Below are positions 1-8,760 of a stretch of DNA of 64,000 bases, one piece after another. The stretch's first letter is position 1. The number at the start of each line of letters is the position of its first letter. The stretch covers positions 216,735-280,734 of the forward strand of contig NZ_JAJAVB010000022.1 in assembly GCF_020615385.1 (NCBI RefSeq), read 5' to 3'. A program made the position numbers and the translations under genes. A model generated the notes under the pieces. The model was given only the letters and a program-made list of their open reading frames with translations. It ran no database searches and was not told the origin of the DNA. This DNA comes from Jiella soli. Its GTDB lineage: Bacteria > Pseudomonadota > Alphaproteobacteria > Rhizobiales > Rhizobiaceae.

Positions 1-111
1 CTCGATCTCACCGCCGAACTGGCGGTCCACCTGTGCCGATGCCTGGATCGGCATCGCCAGCACCAGCGCGCCAGCGAGCCCGAGGACGAACTTCGAAAAG
101 GCTGTTGTCAT
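1..111 (-). CDS. xoxJ: N-terminus of XoxJ/MoxJ-like periplasmic binding protein (runs off the left edge)
   Basis: Only the first 37 codons are present. They encode a signal peptide: a short polar N-terminus, a hydrophobic stretch at about residues 8-21 and an ASA-type cleavage site near residue 26. The start is four bases downstream of the xoxG stop, so the gene is the third in a xoxF-xoxG-xoxJ operon. In methylotrophs the third gene normally encodes a periplasmic solute-binding-like protein that assists methanol dehydrogenase. The identification rests on gene order, because no diagnostic domain is visible in this fragment. An exported protein is certain; the XoxJ name is inference. Confidence 0.6.
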   Translation of the reverse strand, partial: MTTAFSKFVLGLAGALVLAMPIQASAQVDRQFGGEIE

Positions 112-115
112 TCGA

Positions 116-868
116 TCAGAATCCCAGGCAGGAATATTCCTGGTCCTGAGCCTCCTTGTTCTTGTCGTGCGGCTTGGGCTCGCCGCGCGGGATCACCCCG
201 TCGGCACGGCCGCGCAGATAGACGTAGATCGCATCGAGCGAGCACATGACGTTGGGGTCCTCGCCCCAGGCCGGCATCACCGAATTGCCCGACGGGCTCC
301 ACTTGTTCTTCTGGCCGCTGACCACGATGCCGGCGAAGTCGTAATAGCTGAGATTGGTCAGCTGGTCGGTCAGGTTCGGTGCGAAGGAGGAGCCGAGGCC
401 GTCCGGCCCGTGGCACTGCATGCAGTTCGCCATGTACTTCTTGTAGCCGCGCCAAGCGTACCAGTCATAGGTGCCGTCAGCGGAGATATTGTAGACGGGG
501 TTACCGGCCGAGTCCTTGTACTCGCCGAGATCGCCCTTCTCTCCCGAATTGCCCTCGGCAGCGGTATCCTTAGACGGATGGGCGTCCGGCTTCATCTTGT
601 CGTTCGACGCCATCTGCTTGTCGCTGGAGGCCTGCCCGCCGGAATCGGCAGCGGCTGCGGCGTCGGGCGAACCCGCGCCGGCATCGGTCTTCGCGGCAGC
701 CGAAGAACCGTCCGCCTGGGAAGCCGCAGCTGCGCCCGTCTCGCCGGCGCTCGTGGCCGCCCCAGCAGACTGGCCGGCCGGGACGATCGTCGTCCCGCTC
801 TGGGCGATCGCCAGCCCCGACGTCGAGAGCAGGATGGTTGCGGCGAACGCATAGAACTTCTTGGTCAT
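116..868 (-). CDS. xoxG: XoxG-like cytochrome c (electron acceptor of lanthanide methanol dehydrogenase)
   Basis: A 250-residue periplasmic cytochrome c expected to take electrons from XoxF. A signal peptide covers about residues 1-22. A long Ala/Ser/Gly/Asp-rich linker of low complexity follows (about 24-112). The haem domain has one CxxCH site (C149, C152, H153) and a likely axial methionine at M198 in VMPAWG, and a cysteine lies near the C-terminus. The ATG at 868 was chosen over an upstream in-frame start because it opens the signal peptide and has AGAGG just upstream. It lies about 200 bases downstream of xoxF on the same strand and four bases before the next gene. The XoxG name comes from gene order plus the single-haem, MxaG-like C-terminal half. 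The linker is unusually long. Confidence 0.85.
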   Translation of the reverse strand: MTKKFYAFAATILLSTSGLAIAQSGTTIVPAGQSAGAATSAGETGAAAASQADGSSAAAKTDAGAGSPDAAAAADSGGQASSDKQMASNDKMKPDAHPSKDTAAEGNSGEKGDLGEYKDSAGNPVYNISADGTYDWYAWRGYKKYMANCMQCHGPDGLGSSFAPNLTDQLTNLSYYDFAGIVVSGQKNKWSPSGNSVMPAWGEDPNVMCSLDAIYVYLRGRADGVIPRGEPKPHDKNKEAQDQEYSCLGF

Positions 869-1062
869 GCAAACCTCTAGGATTGAGACGGTCCTGCCTA
901 GCCCCGCCGGGGTCTGGGGCCCGACATCGTCAGATGCGCGAGAAGGACCAGAAAGCCCTCCCCTCATGACGAGAGCCCGTCGTCCAGCATTTGCCTGACA
1001 GCGGGCTCTCGGAAACGCCGCGACCGGCCCCGGCGAAGCTGCCGGGACCGGTCGTTCAGTCC

Positions 1063-2907
1063 TTACTTGGACGCGGTCTGGTCCGGAACGGTGAAGACCG
1101 TGAGCTGGCCGCCGAGCGCGGTGTACTTCGACAGCGCGGCGTAGCCGCCGACGGCGCCGAGACCGGCGTTCGGGTCGGTCAGACCAGCCGCCAGACCGAT
1201 GCCGGCCCAGCCGCCGACGCCGGACAGGATGCCGACATACTCCTGGCCGTCATGCTCATAGGCCATGACGTTGCCGATGATGCCGGACGGGGTCTTGAAC
1301 TTGTAGAGTTCCTCGCCCGTCTTGGCGTCGACCGCCTTCAGATAGCCTTCCAGCGTGCCGTAGAACACGACGCCACCCTTGGTGGCGAGAGCGCCCGACC
1401 ACACCGAGAACTGCTCGGGCAGCGACCATACGATCTCGCCCTTGCCGGCGTCCCAGGCGATGAAGTTGCCCATGCCGCCATGGCTGTTCGGCGCAGGATA
1501 CATCGACAGGGTCGCACCGACGTAAGGCTGACCGGCCGTGTAGGCGACGCGGAACGGCTCGTAGTCCATGCAGACGTGGTTGGTCGGCACGTAGAACAGC
1601 TTGGTGTCCGGCGAATAGGCTGCCGGCTGCTGATCCTTGGTACCCAGCGCCGCCGGACAGATGCCGGTGGAGTTGGTGTCCTCGCCGTTCTGCTCGGTCG
1701 AGTACTGCGAGACCACCTGCGGCCGGCCGTACTGGTCCGAGCTCTTGTCCATGACGACTTCCGTCGCCCAGTTCACGGCCGGATCGTACTTCTTGGCGAC
1801 GAGCAGTTCGCCGCTCTCGCGGTCGAGCGTGTAGGCGAAGCCGTTGCGGTCGAAGTGGACAAGGGCCTTGTGGTCCTGGCCGTCGACGGTGACGTCGGCG
1901 AGGATCATCTCGTTGACGCCGTCATAGTCCCACTCGTCGTGCGGGGTCATCTGGTAGACCCACTTCGCCATGCCGGTGTCGGCATCACGCGCCATGATCG
2001 TCATCGACCATTTGTTATCGCCCGGGCGCTGCGACGGGTTCCAGGTCGAGGGGTTGCCGGTCCCGTAATAGATCAGGTTGAGGTCCGGATCGTAGGAGTA
2101 CCAGCCCCAGGTCGTGCCGCCGCCGATCTGCCACTGGTCGCCTTCCCAGGTCTTGAGCGAGGAGTCCTTGCCGACCGGCTTGCCGAGCGACATGGTCTTC
2201 TCGGGGTCCATCAGCATCTCGTCGTCCGGACCGGTGGAATAGGCGCGCCAGGCCTTGGAGCCGTCCTTGATGTTGTAGGCCGTAACCGAGCCACGAACGC
2301 CGAACTCGCCGCCGGAAATGCCGATCAGCACCTTGTCCTTGAAGACCATCGGCGCAGCGGTACCAGTCTCACCCTTGGACGGATCGCCGTTCTGCACCGA
2401 CCAGACCTGCTCGCCGGTGTCGGCATTCAGCGCCACCACCGTGGTGTCGGCCTGATGCAGGATGATCAACGGCTGGCCGCCGTCGGCGGCCGGTGCGTAG
2501 GCGACGCCGCGGTTGACGGTGTCGCAGCACATCACCGGGATGACGTTCGGATCCTGCTTGGGCTCATACCGCCACTTGATCGAGCCGCCATCGTTGAGGT
2601 CGAGCGCGTAGACGGTGTTGGGGAACGGGGTGTGGACATACATCGTGTCCCCGATCACGAGCGGGTTGCCCTCGTGCCCCCGGAGGACGCCGGTCGAGAA
2701 GGTCCAGGCCGGGACCATGTTCTTGACGTTATCGCGATTGATCTTGTCGAGCGACGAATAGCGCTGCGACGCGTAGTCGCCCGTCGGCATGACCCACTGC
2801 GAGGCGTCCTGCGCCATCTCCTGCAGTTTTTCGTTGGCCGAAGCCGACGCGGCGAAGCCGACGATCATGGTCGTCGCGAGAGCCGCCTTGGTAATCGTTC
2901 TGAGCAT
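1063..2907 (-). CDS. xoxF: Lanthanide-dependent PQQ methanol dehydrogenase XoxF
   Basis: A 614-residue periplasmic quinoprotein that oxidises methanol (and often other primary alcohols) with PQQ and a lanthanide. A signal peptide ends at ASA near residue 24. Visible family features are the vicinal disulfide CysCys at 127-128, E201 and N285 as metal ligands, and the catalytic Asp in WDYDG (D327). D329, two residues later, is the extra acid that marks XoxF; calcium-type MxaF has Ala there. Tryptophan-docking propeller repeats run through the protein. The ATG at 2907 has GGAGGA eight bases upstream, so it was preferred to the in-frame ATG at 2922. The gene leads a xoxF-xoxG-xoxJ operon and diverges from a relay-system hydrolase. 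No mxaI or mxaF is in the window. Confidence 0.95.
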   Translation of the reverse strand: MLRTITKAALATTMIVGFAASASANEKLQEMAQDASQWVMPTGDYASQRYSSLDKINRDNVKNMVPAWTFSTGVLRGHEGNPLVIGDTMYVHTPFPNTVYALDLNDGGSIKWRYEPKQDPNVIPVMCCDTVNRGVAYAPAADGGQPLIILHQADTTVVALNADTGEQVWSVQNGDPSKGETGTAAPMVFKDKVLIGISGGEFGVRGSVTAYNIKDGSKAWRAYSTGPDDEMLMDPEKTMSLGKPVGKDSSLKTWEGDQWQIGGGTTWGWYSYDPDLNLIYYGTGNPSTWNPSQRPGDNKWSMTIMARDADTGMAKWVYQMTPHDEWDYDGVNEMILADVTVDGQDHKALVHFDRNGFAYTLDRESGELLVAKKYDPAVNWATEVVMDKSSDQYGRPQVVSQYSTEQNGEDTNSTGICPAALGTKDQQPAAYSPDTKLFYVPTNHVCMDYEPFRVAYTAGQPYVGATLSMYPAPNSHGGMGNFIAWDAGKGEIVWSLPEQFSVWSGALATKGGVVFYGTLEGYLKAVDAKTGEELYKFKTPSGIIGNVMAYEHDGQEYVGILSGVGGWAGIGLAAGLTDPNAGLGAVGGYAALSKYTALGGQLTVFTVPDQTASK

Positions 2908-3566
2908 CAACTGTCCTCCCAAAGAACTGTATGGCCGTGCCTGCCGATCGAAAACCGACGAACATCATGCCAGCGATAATGGGGAAGGTTTCCGGCAGCG
3001 TGTCACGACCGCCAATAGGGGTCTTGGTGGGCACCGTTGATAATCGCCCTACCGAGGCCTTCGAAAACCGGGGCGCTCCCAACACCGCCGATCTTGAAGC
3101 CGGAAACCATGAAAGGACACTAAATCGGGAAACTTTCCTGCGCAAGCTCCGATTGGCACTTTTTCTGTGTGCACTGCACAATACGACGTGTGCAAGGCAA
3201 TAACGCCATAGATATCGAATCGATCTCTCACGGATCGCTCAGGAATTTCTTAACAAGATCTACTCCTCCGAAGGTCGAACTTCGGCGACGTCGACAATAG
3301 GGCGACAGGAGCGATCTCGGGGTGATTGGCCGTATGCCTTACGCCTCGAAAAGTAAGACTAAGAAACTCTACCCGCACGCGAGGGCAAGGGTACGCGCAT
3401 TCCGCCCCCATCGCCGCCGTTTTATTGCGATCGACTTCCACACACCGCTTGACAAGCGTCGCATTGCATCGGAGGGCGCTGTTGTCGCAGCGCTTGACGC
3501 GTCGACCAGACGGCGGTCCTTTTCGTGAACAGTCCCACGACGAAATTCCTAACGGATCGCCATCCC
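2908..3566. other. Divergent control region between xoxF and the relay hydrolase
   Basis: A 659-base intergenic stretch with lower G+C around 3110-3270. It must hold the promoters for both directions. It contains the TGTGCA palindrome listed separately, a further TGTGCA half-site at 3189-3194, and a small hairpin at 3268-3285 (CCGAAG, six-base loop, CTTCGG). A TTGACA hexamer lies at 3449-3454 on the plus strand, but no good -10 box follows it at normal spacing. I see no convincing gene here; the short open frames lack coding character. Confidence 0.5.
3168..3180. promoter_or_regulatory. Palindrome TGTGCA-C-TGCACA, candidate operator
   Basis: Two perfect six-base arms surround a single C, about 260 bases upstream of xoxF. 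A third TGTGCA copy lies at 3189-3194, 21 bases (two helical turns) downstream of the first arm. The arrangement looks like a binding site for a dimeric regulator, but no regulator can be named and a chance palindrome is possible. Confidence 0.35.
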
Positions 3567-4526
3567 ATGCTCAACTTTGCGCCAGCCTTCAAAGATGCCT
3601 TCCGCGCGCTCTGCCTCGCCACGTTCTGCGCGCTCGGATTCGCGCTGCCGCCGGCAGAAGCGGCGTCCGGCGCCTTCGCCTTTTCGCAGGTGGCGCCGGG
3701 CGTCTACGTCCATCATGGCGAGGTCGCGGAGACCTCGCCCGCCAACCGCGGCGATATCGCCAATATCGGCTTCGTCGTCGGCGACGAGGCGGTCGCGATG
3801 ATCGACAGCGGTGGCAGCGCGGCGGTCGGCGAAGCCGCGCTCGAAGGCCTGCGCGCCATCACGAACAAGCCGGTCCGCTATCTCGTGAACACGCACATGC
3901 ATCCCGATCACATCTTCGGAAACCAGGCGTTCAAGGCCGCCGGAGCAGGCCTGATCGGCCATCGCAGGCTGCCGGCGGCGCTGACCGCGCGCGGCGAGTT
4001 CTACAAGCAGTCGATGCGCGACCAGCTGGGTGCCGAACTCGCCGACGCCGTCGTGATCACGCCGCCGGACGAGACGGTCGACAGCGAGAGGATGATCGAT
4101 CTCGGCGGCCGCGAGCTGACTCTCAAGGCCTGGAGCACCGCGCACACCGACAATGATCTCACCGTCTACGACCAAAGGACGAGGACGCTCTTTGCCGGCG
4201 ATCTGGTGTTCCTCGACCATCTTCCGGTCATCGACGGGTCGATCAAGGGCTGGCTCGCCCAGATGCCGGAGCTAAAGGCGATCCCGGCCGAGCGGGTCGT
4301 GCCCGGTCATGGTCCGGTCAGCACTCCCTGGCCGGAAGCGCTCGAGCCCGAAACCCGTTATCTCGAAGCGCTCGCCTCCGATATCCGCATGGCGATCGCC
4401 GACGGCGTTCCGCTTGCCGAGGCTGCCGAAACCGCGGGGCGGAGCGAGGCCGACAAATGGCAGCTCTTCGACACCTACAACGCACGCAATGCCACTGCGG
4501 CCTATGCCGAGCTGGAATGGGAGTAG
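3567..4526 (+). CDS. Quinoprotein relay system zinc metallohydrolase (metallo-beta-lactamase fold)
   Basis: A 319-residue exported metallo-beta-lactamase-fold protein. A signal peptide spans about residues 1-32. The zinc motif HxHxDH is present at H110, H112, D114 and H115. Further candidate ligands follow in the order expected of the fold: a His in TAHTDND, an Asp in AGDLVF and a His in PGHGP. This family recurs beside PQQ dehydrogenases and SoxYZ-like carriers and is called the quinoprotein relay system zinc metallohydrolase; its substrate is unproven. The ATG at 3567 begins the signal peptide. A GTG at 3525 would add 14 residues, and neither start has a strong ribosome site. The next gene is the SoxYZ-like carrier, supporting a shared role. 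Confidence 0.85.
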   Translation: MLNFAPAFKDAFRALCLATFCALGFALPPAEAASGAFAFSQVAPGVYVHHGEVAETSPANRGDIANIGFVVGDEAVAMIDSGGSAAVGEAALEGLRAITNKPVRYLVNTHMHPDHIFGNQAFKAAGAGLIGHRRLPAALTARGEFYKQSMRDQLGAELADAVVITPPDETVDSERMIDLGGRELTLKAWSTAHTDNDLTVYDQRTRTLFAGDLVFLDHLPVIDGSIKGWLAQMPELKAIPAERVVPGHGPVSTPWPEALEPETRYLEALASDIRMAIADGVPLAEAAETAGRSEADKWQLFDTYNARNATAAYAELEWE

Positions 4527-4688
4527 GCTGCGGCGGGTCTTCCGACCGCCCGATCATCGCGGCGTAAATGTCGCAAGGCTTGTCCACCGGCAGCCCAGGC
4601 GTCACATTGGGGTAAGCGGTGGGCTTAGCTGAACGGCCATATCTGGCGCGGCGTCAGCCACCCGAACAACCATCTGGGAGGATGCTTC

Positions 4689-5537
4689 ATGTCGGCAAAC
4701 CGTTTGCGCCCCTTGGCGCGCAGCGCGATGAATTCCGTGACGGCGGCCATCGTCCTTGCGGCTCTCGCCGCAGCTCCGGCTCTCGCCGAGAACAAGACGA
4801 TGACGGCGGACCAAGCGGCGGCCGCTGCCGATTCGGCGTGGCCGGGCCTCAAGAGCGATCTCTTCGGCGAGCGCCCGTTGGTCGAAGGCAGCGACGCGAT
4901 CGCCCTGGATGCGCCGCATCGGGCGAGCGACCCGGCCATTGTTCCGATCAAGCTGACGCTCGATCCGAACAAGGACATCCGCAAGGTGACTCTCGTCATC
5001 GACGAGAACCCCTCCCCGGTCGCCGCAACCTTCGACATCGCCCCCGGCTCTGGGCTTTCCCAGCTTTCGACGCGCGTCCGCGTCAACGCCTATACCGACA
5101 TCCACGCCATCGCCGAAGCCGCCGATGGCACGCTCTACATGACCAAGAAATTCGTGAAGGCGGCCGGCGGCTGCGCCGCCCCCGCGGCGAAGGATCCGGA
5201 ACTTGCCGCCCGCGAGATGGGCCAGATGAAGCTGCGCGAGTTCGATACCGGCAAAGCGGGAAGCCACGAGGCGCAACTGATGATCCGCCATCCCAACAAT
5301 TCCGGGCTGCAGAAGGACCAGGTGACGCTCCTCTACATCCCCGCGCATTTCATCACCGATCTCGAAGTCGACAAGGGCGGAAAGCTTCTGTTCTCGATGC
5401 AGGGCGGCATCTCGATCTCCGAGGATCCTAGCTTCCGCTTCCATTATCAGGGCGACGTCACCGGCCCCTTCCACGCCAAGGCGAGCGACACCGAGGGCAA
5501 GGTGTTCGAAAGGACCTTCGACGGCGGGCAGTCCTAA
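4689..5537 (+). CDS. Quinoprotein dehydrogenase-associated SoxYZ-like carrier protein
   Basis: A 282-residue exported protein in which a SoxY-like domain (about residues 45-165) is joined to a SoxZ-like domain (about 175-280). Authentic SoxY ends in a GGCGG tail whose cysteine carries sulfur intermediates. Here the equivalent GGC (C162) lies at the junction between the two domains. A signal peptide ends near residue 33 (ALA-EN). GGGAGGA eight bases before the ATG fixes the start. Such fused carriers occur next to PQQ dehydrogenases rather than in thiosulfate-oxidation operons, and no other sox gene is visible here. A role as swinging-arm carrier in the alcohol-oxidation relay is inferred from context. 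Confidence 0.88.
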   Translation: MSANRLRPLARSAMNSVTAAIVLAALAAAPALAENKTMTADQAAAAADSAWPGLKSDLFGERPLVEGSDAIALDAPHRASDPAIVPIKLTLDPNKDIRKVTLVIDENPSPVAATFDIAPGSGLSQLSTRVRVNAYTDIHAIAEAADGTLYMTKKFVKAAGGCAAPAAKDPELAAREMGQMKLREFDTGKAGSHEAQLMIRHPNNSGLQKDQVTLLYIPAHFITDLEVDKGGKLLFSMQGGISISEDPSFRFHYQGDVTGPFHAKASDTEGKVFERTFDGGQS

Positions 5538-5563
5538 TCCACACAGAGCGTGGCCCGCACGGC

Positions 5564-5580
5564 CGGCGGAGCCTCCGCCG
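5564..5580. terminator. G+C-rich hairpin after the SoxYZ-like gene
   Basis: A seven-base perfect stem (CGGCGGA / TCCGCCG) with a three-base loop, 27 bases after the stop of the SoxYZ-like gene and before a convergent gene. There is no T-run, so it may only slow polymerase or stabilise the transcript end. Confidence 0.35.
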
Positions 5581-5720
5581 CGACAGGTGAGCCGACATGT
5601 CGGGACAAATGCCATCGTCCCGCAGGCCAGACTCTCATGGCGTGCAGGCATGGGCAGACGGGGAGCGAAAGACCTCAGTCCAGGTCCCGGAGGCTGGTAC
5701 GCGCCGGGAGCGCCTTCAGC

Positions 5721-6146
5721 TCATTCGAAGCAGCGAATCTCGGCTTCTGCCTGGGCCCGGCGCAGATCCCCGATCGCCGCCTTCGACTCGGCGCCCCCGC
5801 GGAACAGCGAGCCCTTCTCGCCGGACAACTGCCCCATCGACATGAAGGTCGAGGCCTCGACGTAGCGCTCGTATGGAAGGAGCGATGCGACAACGTCGAA
5901 GGAGCAGGAGCACTGTTCCAGCGCCTTGCGGGTGTTTCCGTTGGCCGCCATGCAGCCGAAGACGTAGTCGGCGGTGACGTCGGTCGGATAGTCCGACGTC
6001 ACCGAGCTCGCCGTCTTGCCGGGCACGGCCGGCGCCGCCGGAGCGGCCTTGGCCGGCGCAGCAGCGCCTTGCGCATAGCTCGGCGCGGTGAATTGCGCGG
6101 CGCCGAGCAGCGCGAGGCCCGCCGCGATCCACTGGAATTTCGTCAT
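5721..6146 (-). CDS. Small exported four-cysteine protein of unknown function in the xoxF island
   Basis: A 141-residue protein with a signal peptide (about residues 1-26), an Ala/Pro-rich linker (27-45) and a compact helical domain. The domain carries four cysteines, C65, C79, C81 and C139; C79 and C81 form a CxC pair. Four cysteines in a periplasmic domain suggest two disulfides or a redox or metal site, but no haem-binding motif is present. The ATG at 6146 has GGGAGG at good spacing; another ATG at 6152 is too close to that site. It sits between the SoxYZ-like carrier and the beta-propeller gene, so a role in the same periplasmic alcohol-oxidation system is inferred. I do not recognise a named family. 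Confidence 0.75.
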   Translation of the reverse strand: MTKFQWIAAGLALLGAAQFTAPSYAQGAAAPAKAAPAAPAVPGKTASSVTSDYPTDVTADYVFGCMAANGNTRKALEQCSCSFDVVASLLPYERYVEASTFMSMGQLSGEKGSLFRGGAESKAAIGDLRRAQAEAEIRCFE

Positions 6147-6343
6147 GTCCATCCTCCCAAAATCACCCGCGTCGACCAAGCCATGGCGGCGGCAGGGTCA
6201 TCCGCCCGGACAGGGGCGCGACGATGATCCCCTCCCGCCTGCGAGACAGGCCCCGCTCCGTGAGCCCACGCATCCGCCCTTCGATCCCCCATCCTGTCGC
6301 AGGTCATGGCGGAAATGCCGTCAGGCAGTTCCGCAAAACCTGG

Positions 6344-7309
6344 TCACTGAGCGTGCCGGATGAAGGCCCCGAAGGCTCGCGGTCCGTCGCCGACCGTGAC
6401 CGTCGCGACCACCTTCAGGGTCTTCGCGTCGATCTTGGCGAGCGTGTTCTCGAACCAGTTCGCCACATAGACATAGCGACCGCCGCTCCCGACGGCGATC
6501 CCCTCGGGATAGTCGCCGGTCTCCAGATCGGCGAGATGGGCGTGGGTCTTTTCGTCGAAGACCGAGATTGTACTGTCGTACTGGTCGGTGACGAACACCC
6601 TGCCGCGCGTTTCCGCGACGTCGTAGGGGTGCGAGCCGACGGGAACCTCGCCGATCACCTTGTGGGACTTCGCATCGACGATCGAAACGCTGTCCGAGCC
6701 CACATTCGTGGCGTAGACGCGCGAGCCGTCCGGGGAGAACGCGACGCCGAACGGACGTTCGCCGACCTTGACCCGCGCGATCGCCTTGCCGGTCGCCGCG
6801 TCGATGAAGGACAGCTGGTTGGAATCGCGGTCGGCGGTCACGACCACCTTGCCGTCGTCCGAGACCGTCACGCCGGAGGGGGACTGCCCGGTCTCGAAGC
6901 TGCCGACGACCTGCCGCTTCTCGGGATCGACGAGCAGCAGCATATGCGTGTACCAGTCCGCGACATAGACGGGCGAGCCAGACGGATGCACCGCAATGCC
7001 GAGCGGCCCGCCACCGGTCTCGACCTCGCCGATGACCTTGCCGCTCGCCGTGTCGACGATGCTGACCGCCTTCGCCTCCGGCCGGGTGACATAGGCGCGG
7101 CTCCCGTCACGGCTGACCGCGATCCCGGCCGGCTTGCCGGGAATCTTGATGGTCTTTTCGACGGTCATCGTGTCGAGATCGACGACGGAGAGTTCCTCGC
7201 TCTCCTGGTTCGTCACATAGGCAGTGTCGCCCGCCGCCGCGCCGCGGGCGAGCCCCGCGACGAAGAGGCCGAGGAGGACGCCGCGCAGGATCGATCGCAC
7301 GGGCTTCAC
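6344..7309 (-). CDS. PQQ-dependent catabolism-associated YVTN beta-propeller protein
   Basis: A 321-residue exported protein made of about seven repeats of roughly 40 residues. Each contains a YVTN/YVAN-type strand and a T..V..I/V.VG turn (for example AYVTNQ near residue 32 and VYATNV near residue 195). A signal peptide ends around residue 26. This propeller family recurs in PQQ-dependent alcohol degradation clusters, where it probably binds or scaffolds periplasmic partners; it lacks the PQQ-binding residues of XoxF. Its GTG start overlaps the stop of the MxaD-like gene by four bases, so translation is coupled. A seven-bladed fold is inferred from repeat count. Confidence 0.88.
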   Translation of the reverse strand: MKPVRSILRGVLLGLFVAGLARGAAAGDTAYVTNQESEELSVVDLDTMTVEKTIKIPGKPAGIAVSRDGSRAYVTRPEAKAVSIVDTASGKVIGEVETGGGPLGIAVHPSGSPVYVADWYTHMLLLVDPEKRQVVGSFETGQSPSGVTVSDDGKVVVTADRDSNQLSFIDAATGKAIARVKVGERPFGVAFSPDGSRVYATNVGSDSVSIVDAKSHKVIGEVPVGSHPYDVAETRGRVFVTDQYDSTISVFDEKTHAHLADLETGDYPEGIAVGSGGRYVYVANWFENTLAKIDAKTLKVVATVTVGDGPRAFGAFIRHAQ

Positions 7310-7842
7310 GAACCGGATTCGGCGATCTTCTTGAGGTTGTCGAGCCCCTCGCGGATGTAGGCCTTGACGCCCGCCACCGAGGCTTCGTCGTTGAGATTGG
7401 CCGGGGGATCGTTGTTCGGATAGCCGCGGTAGAAGGCGGCCCGCCAGGTGACCTGCGACTTCGAGCCGTCGCCCGCCGGCTTCACCGTGATCGTCGAGGA
7501 GTAGTTCGTAGCCGGGATGATGTCGATGTTCACATGACCGATGAAGGTCGAGTAGCTCATCTTGTCGGCATCATATTTGGAGAGTTCCTCCTCCATCATG
7601 CCGCCCTTCTTGTAGCCCAGCTCTCGGACCGCCCCCTTCTCATTGCCCTTGGACGCGTCGGTCATGGCGACCGCCGGGTGCCAGGACATGTCGCCGAAGT
7701 TCTTGATGATGCCCCACACCTTTTCCGGCGCGGCGTTGATCTCGACCGATTCGCTCGCCTTCTGGCGCGTCGGACCATGCGCGAAGGCGAGCCCCGGCAT
7801 GACGAGGAGCGCGAAGACCAAACCGAGAATGCGTGCTGCCAC
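7306..7842 (-). CDS. MxaD-like SRPBCC-family periplasmic protein
   Basis: A 178-residue exported protein with a START/SRPBCC (polyketide cyclase-like) fold: a signal peptide ending at AFA near residue 21, then ESVEINAAPEKVW, the typical first strand and helix of the fold. In methylotrophs MxaD is a periplasmic helper that improves electron transfer from methanol dehydrogenase to its cytochrome. The GTG at 7842 was chosen because GGAGG lies nine bases upstream and the signal peptide follows directly; a longer frame reaches 7968 but adds non-coding-like residues. It is followed by the beta-propeller gene with a four-base overlap. MxaD homology is fairly clear; function with XoxF is inferred. 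Confidence 0.8.
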   Translation of the reverse strand: MAARILGLVFALLVMPGLAFAHGPTRQKASESVEINAAPEKVWGIIKNFGDMSWHPAVAMTDASKGNEKGAVRELGYKKGGMMEEELSKYDADKMSYSTFIGHVNIDIIPATNYSSTITVKPAGDGSKSQVTWRAAFYRGYPNNDPPANLNDEASVAGVKAYIREGLDNLKKIAESGS

Positions 7843-8029
7843 GATGAAATTCCTCCCTGCTGGCGGCGCCGGGGGCTCAACGGCCAGGCCGGCAAAATGC
7901 GTCGCGGACCCTATTGCCATCGGGCGGCGAGGAAAAGCGATTTCGCGGCGAGGTCGACCTTTTGGCAAACCGTTGATGGCTATGAGCTATCGCTGACCCT
8001 ACGGAAGCTGCGGCGGCCGGCTCTTCGCC

Positions 8030-8668
8030 TCAGGCTCCGCCAATCGCGGCCGTCTGCGCCCGTTTAACGCCCGCGGCCGCGAGATTCTTCCAGGCCGCTT
8101 CCAGCGATCCCTCGAGGTCGATCGCCCGGCAGGCGTCCTCGATGATCGTCACTTCGAAGCCCGCCTTCGCCGCGTCGAGCGCGGTCCATGCGACGCAGAA
8201 GTCGGTCGCGAGCCCGGCAACGAAGAGCCGCGTCACGCCGCGTTCGCGCAGGTAGCCGGCGAGCCCCGTCGGCGTCGCGTGATCGGCCTCGACGAACGCG
8301 GAATAGCTGTCGATACTGGGATGGAAGCCCTTGCGGACAATCAACTGGGCGTTCGGGACGTCGAGCGCCGGGTGAAACGCCGCACCGTCCGTTCCCATCA
8401 CGCAATGGTCGGGCCAGAGCACCTGGCACCCATAGGCGAGGTCGATCGTCTCGAAGGGCGAACGGCCATGGGTCGAGGCGAATGACGCATGGCCGGGCGT
8501 ATGCCAGTCCTGGGTCAGCACGACGATCGGAAAGCGGCGGGCGAGAGCGTTCGCCAACGGCACGACCGCATCGCCGTCAGGCACGGCGAGCGCGCCGCCG
8601 GCACAGAAGTCGTTCTGGACATCGACGATGAGGAGGGCGTCGTCGGCGCCCATGGCTGGATCGGTCAT
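8030..8668 (-). CDS. pncA: Nicotinamidase
   Basis: A 212-residue cytoplasmic isochorismatase-fold amidase converting nicotinamide to nicotinate for NAD salvage. The catalytic triad is visible as D16 (VDVQNDF), K113 (VRKGF) and C158 (ATDFCV). The metal site is D54, H56 and H60 in QDWHTPGH. Length fits the family. ATG at 8668 gives the full first strand; an ATG at 8653 is possible. It is a stand-alone gene, downstream of and on the same strand as the EfeO-like gene. Confidence 0.93.
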   Translation of the reverse strand: MTDPAMGADDALLIVDVQNDFCAGGALAVPDGDAVVPLANALARRFPIVVLTQDWHTPGHASFASTHGRSPFETIDLAYGCQVLWPDHCVMGTDGAAFHPALDVPNAQLIVRKGFHPSIDSYSAFVEADHATPTGLAGYLRERGVTRLFVAGLATDFCVAWTALDAAKAGFEVTIIEDACRAIDLEGSLEAAWKNLAAAGVKRAQTAAIGGA

Positions 8669-8760
8669 CGCAGCACAATGCCATCCTTGCGGCGCGGCCG
8701 AAAGCCGTTGCAGTGCAGGAGGCGGGCAAGCCCTCTTGGTTCGCCGGCGCGGCGCAACCG

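Noticed and set aside
1063-2907. Calcium-type methanol dehydrogenase MxaF
   Set aside because: The residue two after the catalytic Asp is Asp (WDYDG), the lanthanide signature, and no mxaI small subunit follows.
991-2979. 662-codon open frame on the plus strand opposite xoxF
   Set aside because: It is an antisense shadow caused by high G+C and biased third positions; it has Arg/Val/Asp-rich composition and no domain, while xoxF on the other strand is unmistakable.
4689-5537. Thiosulfate-oxidising Sox system
   Set aside because: The SoxY and SoxZ domains are fused, the cysteine motif is internal and no soxA, soxB or soxX is near; the context is PQQ dehydrogenase.
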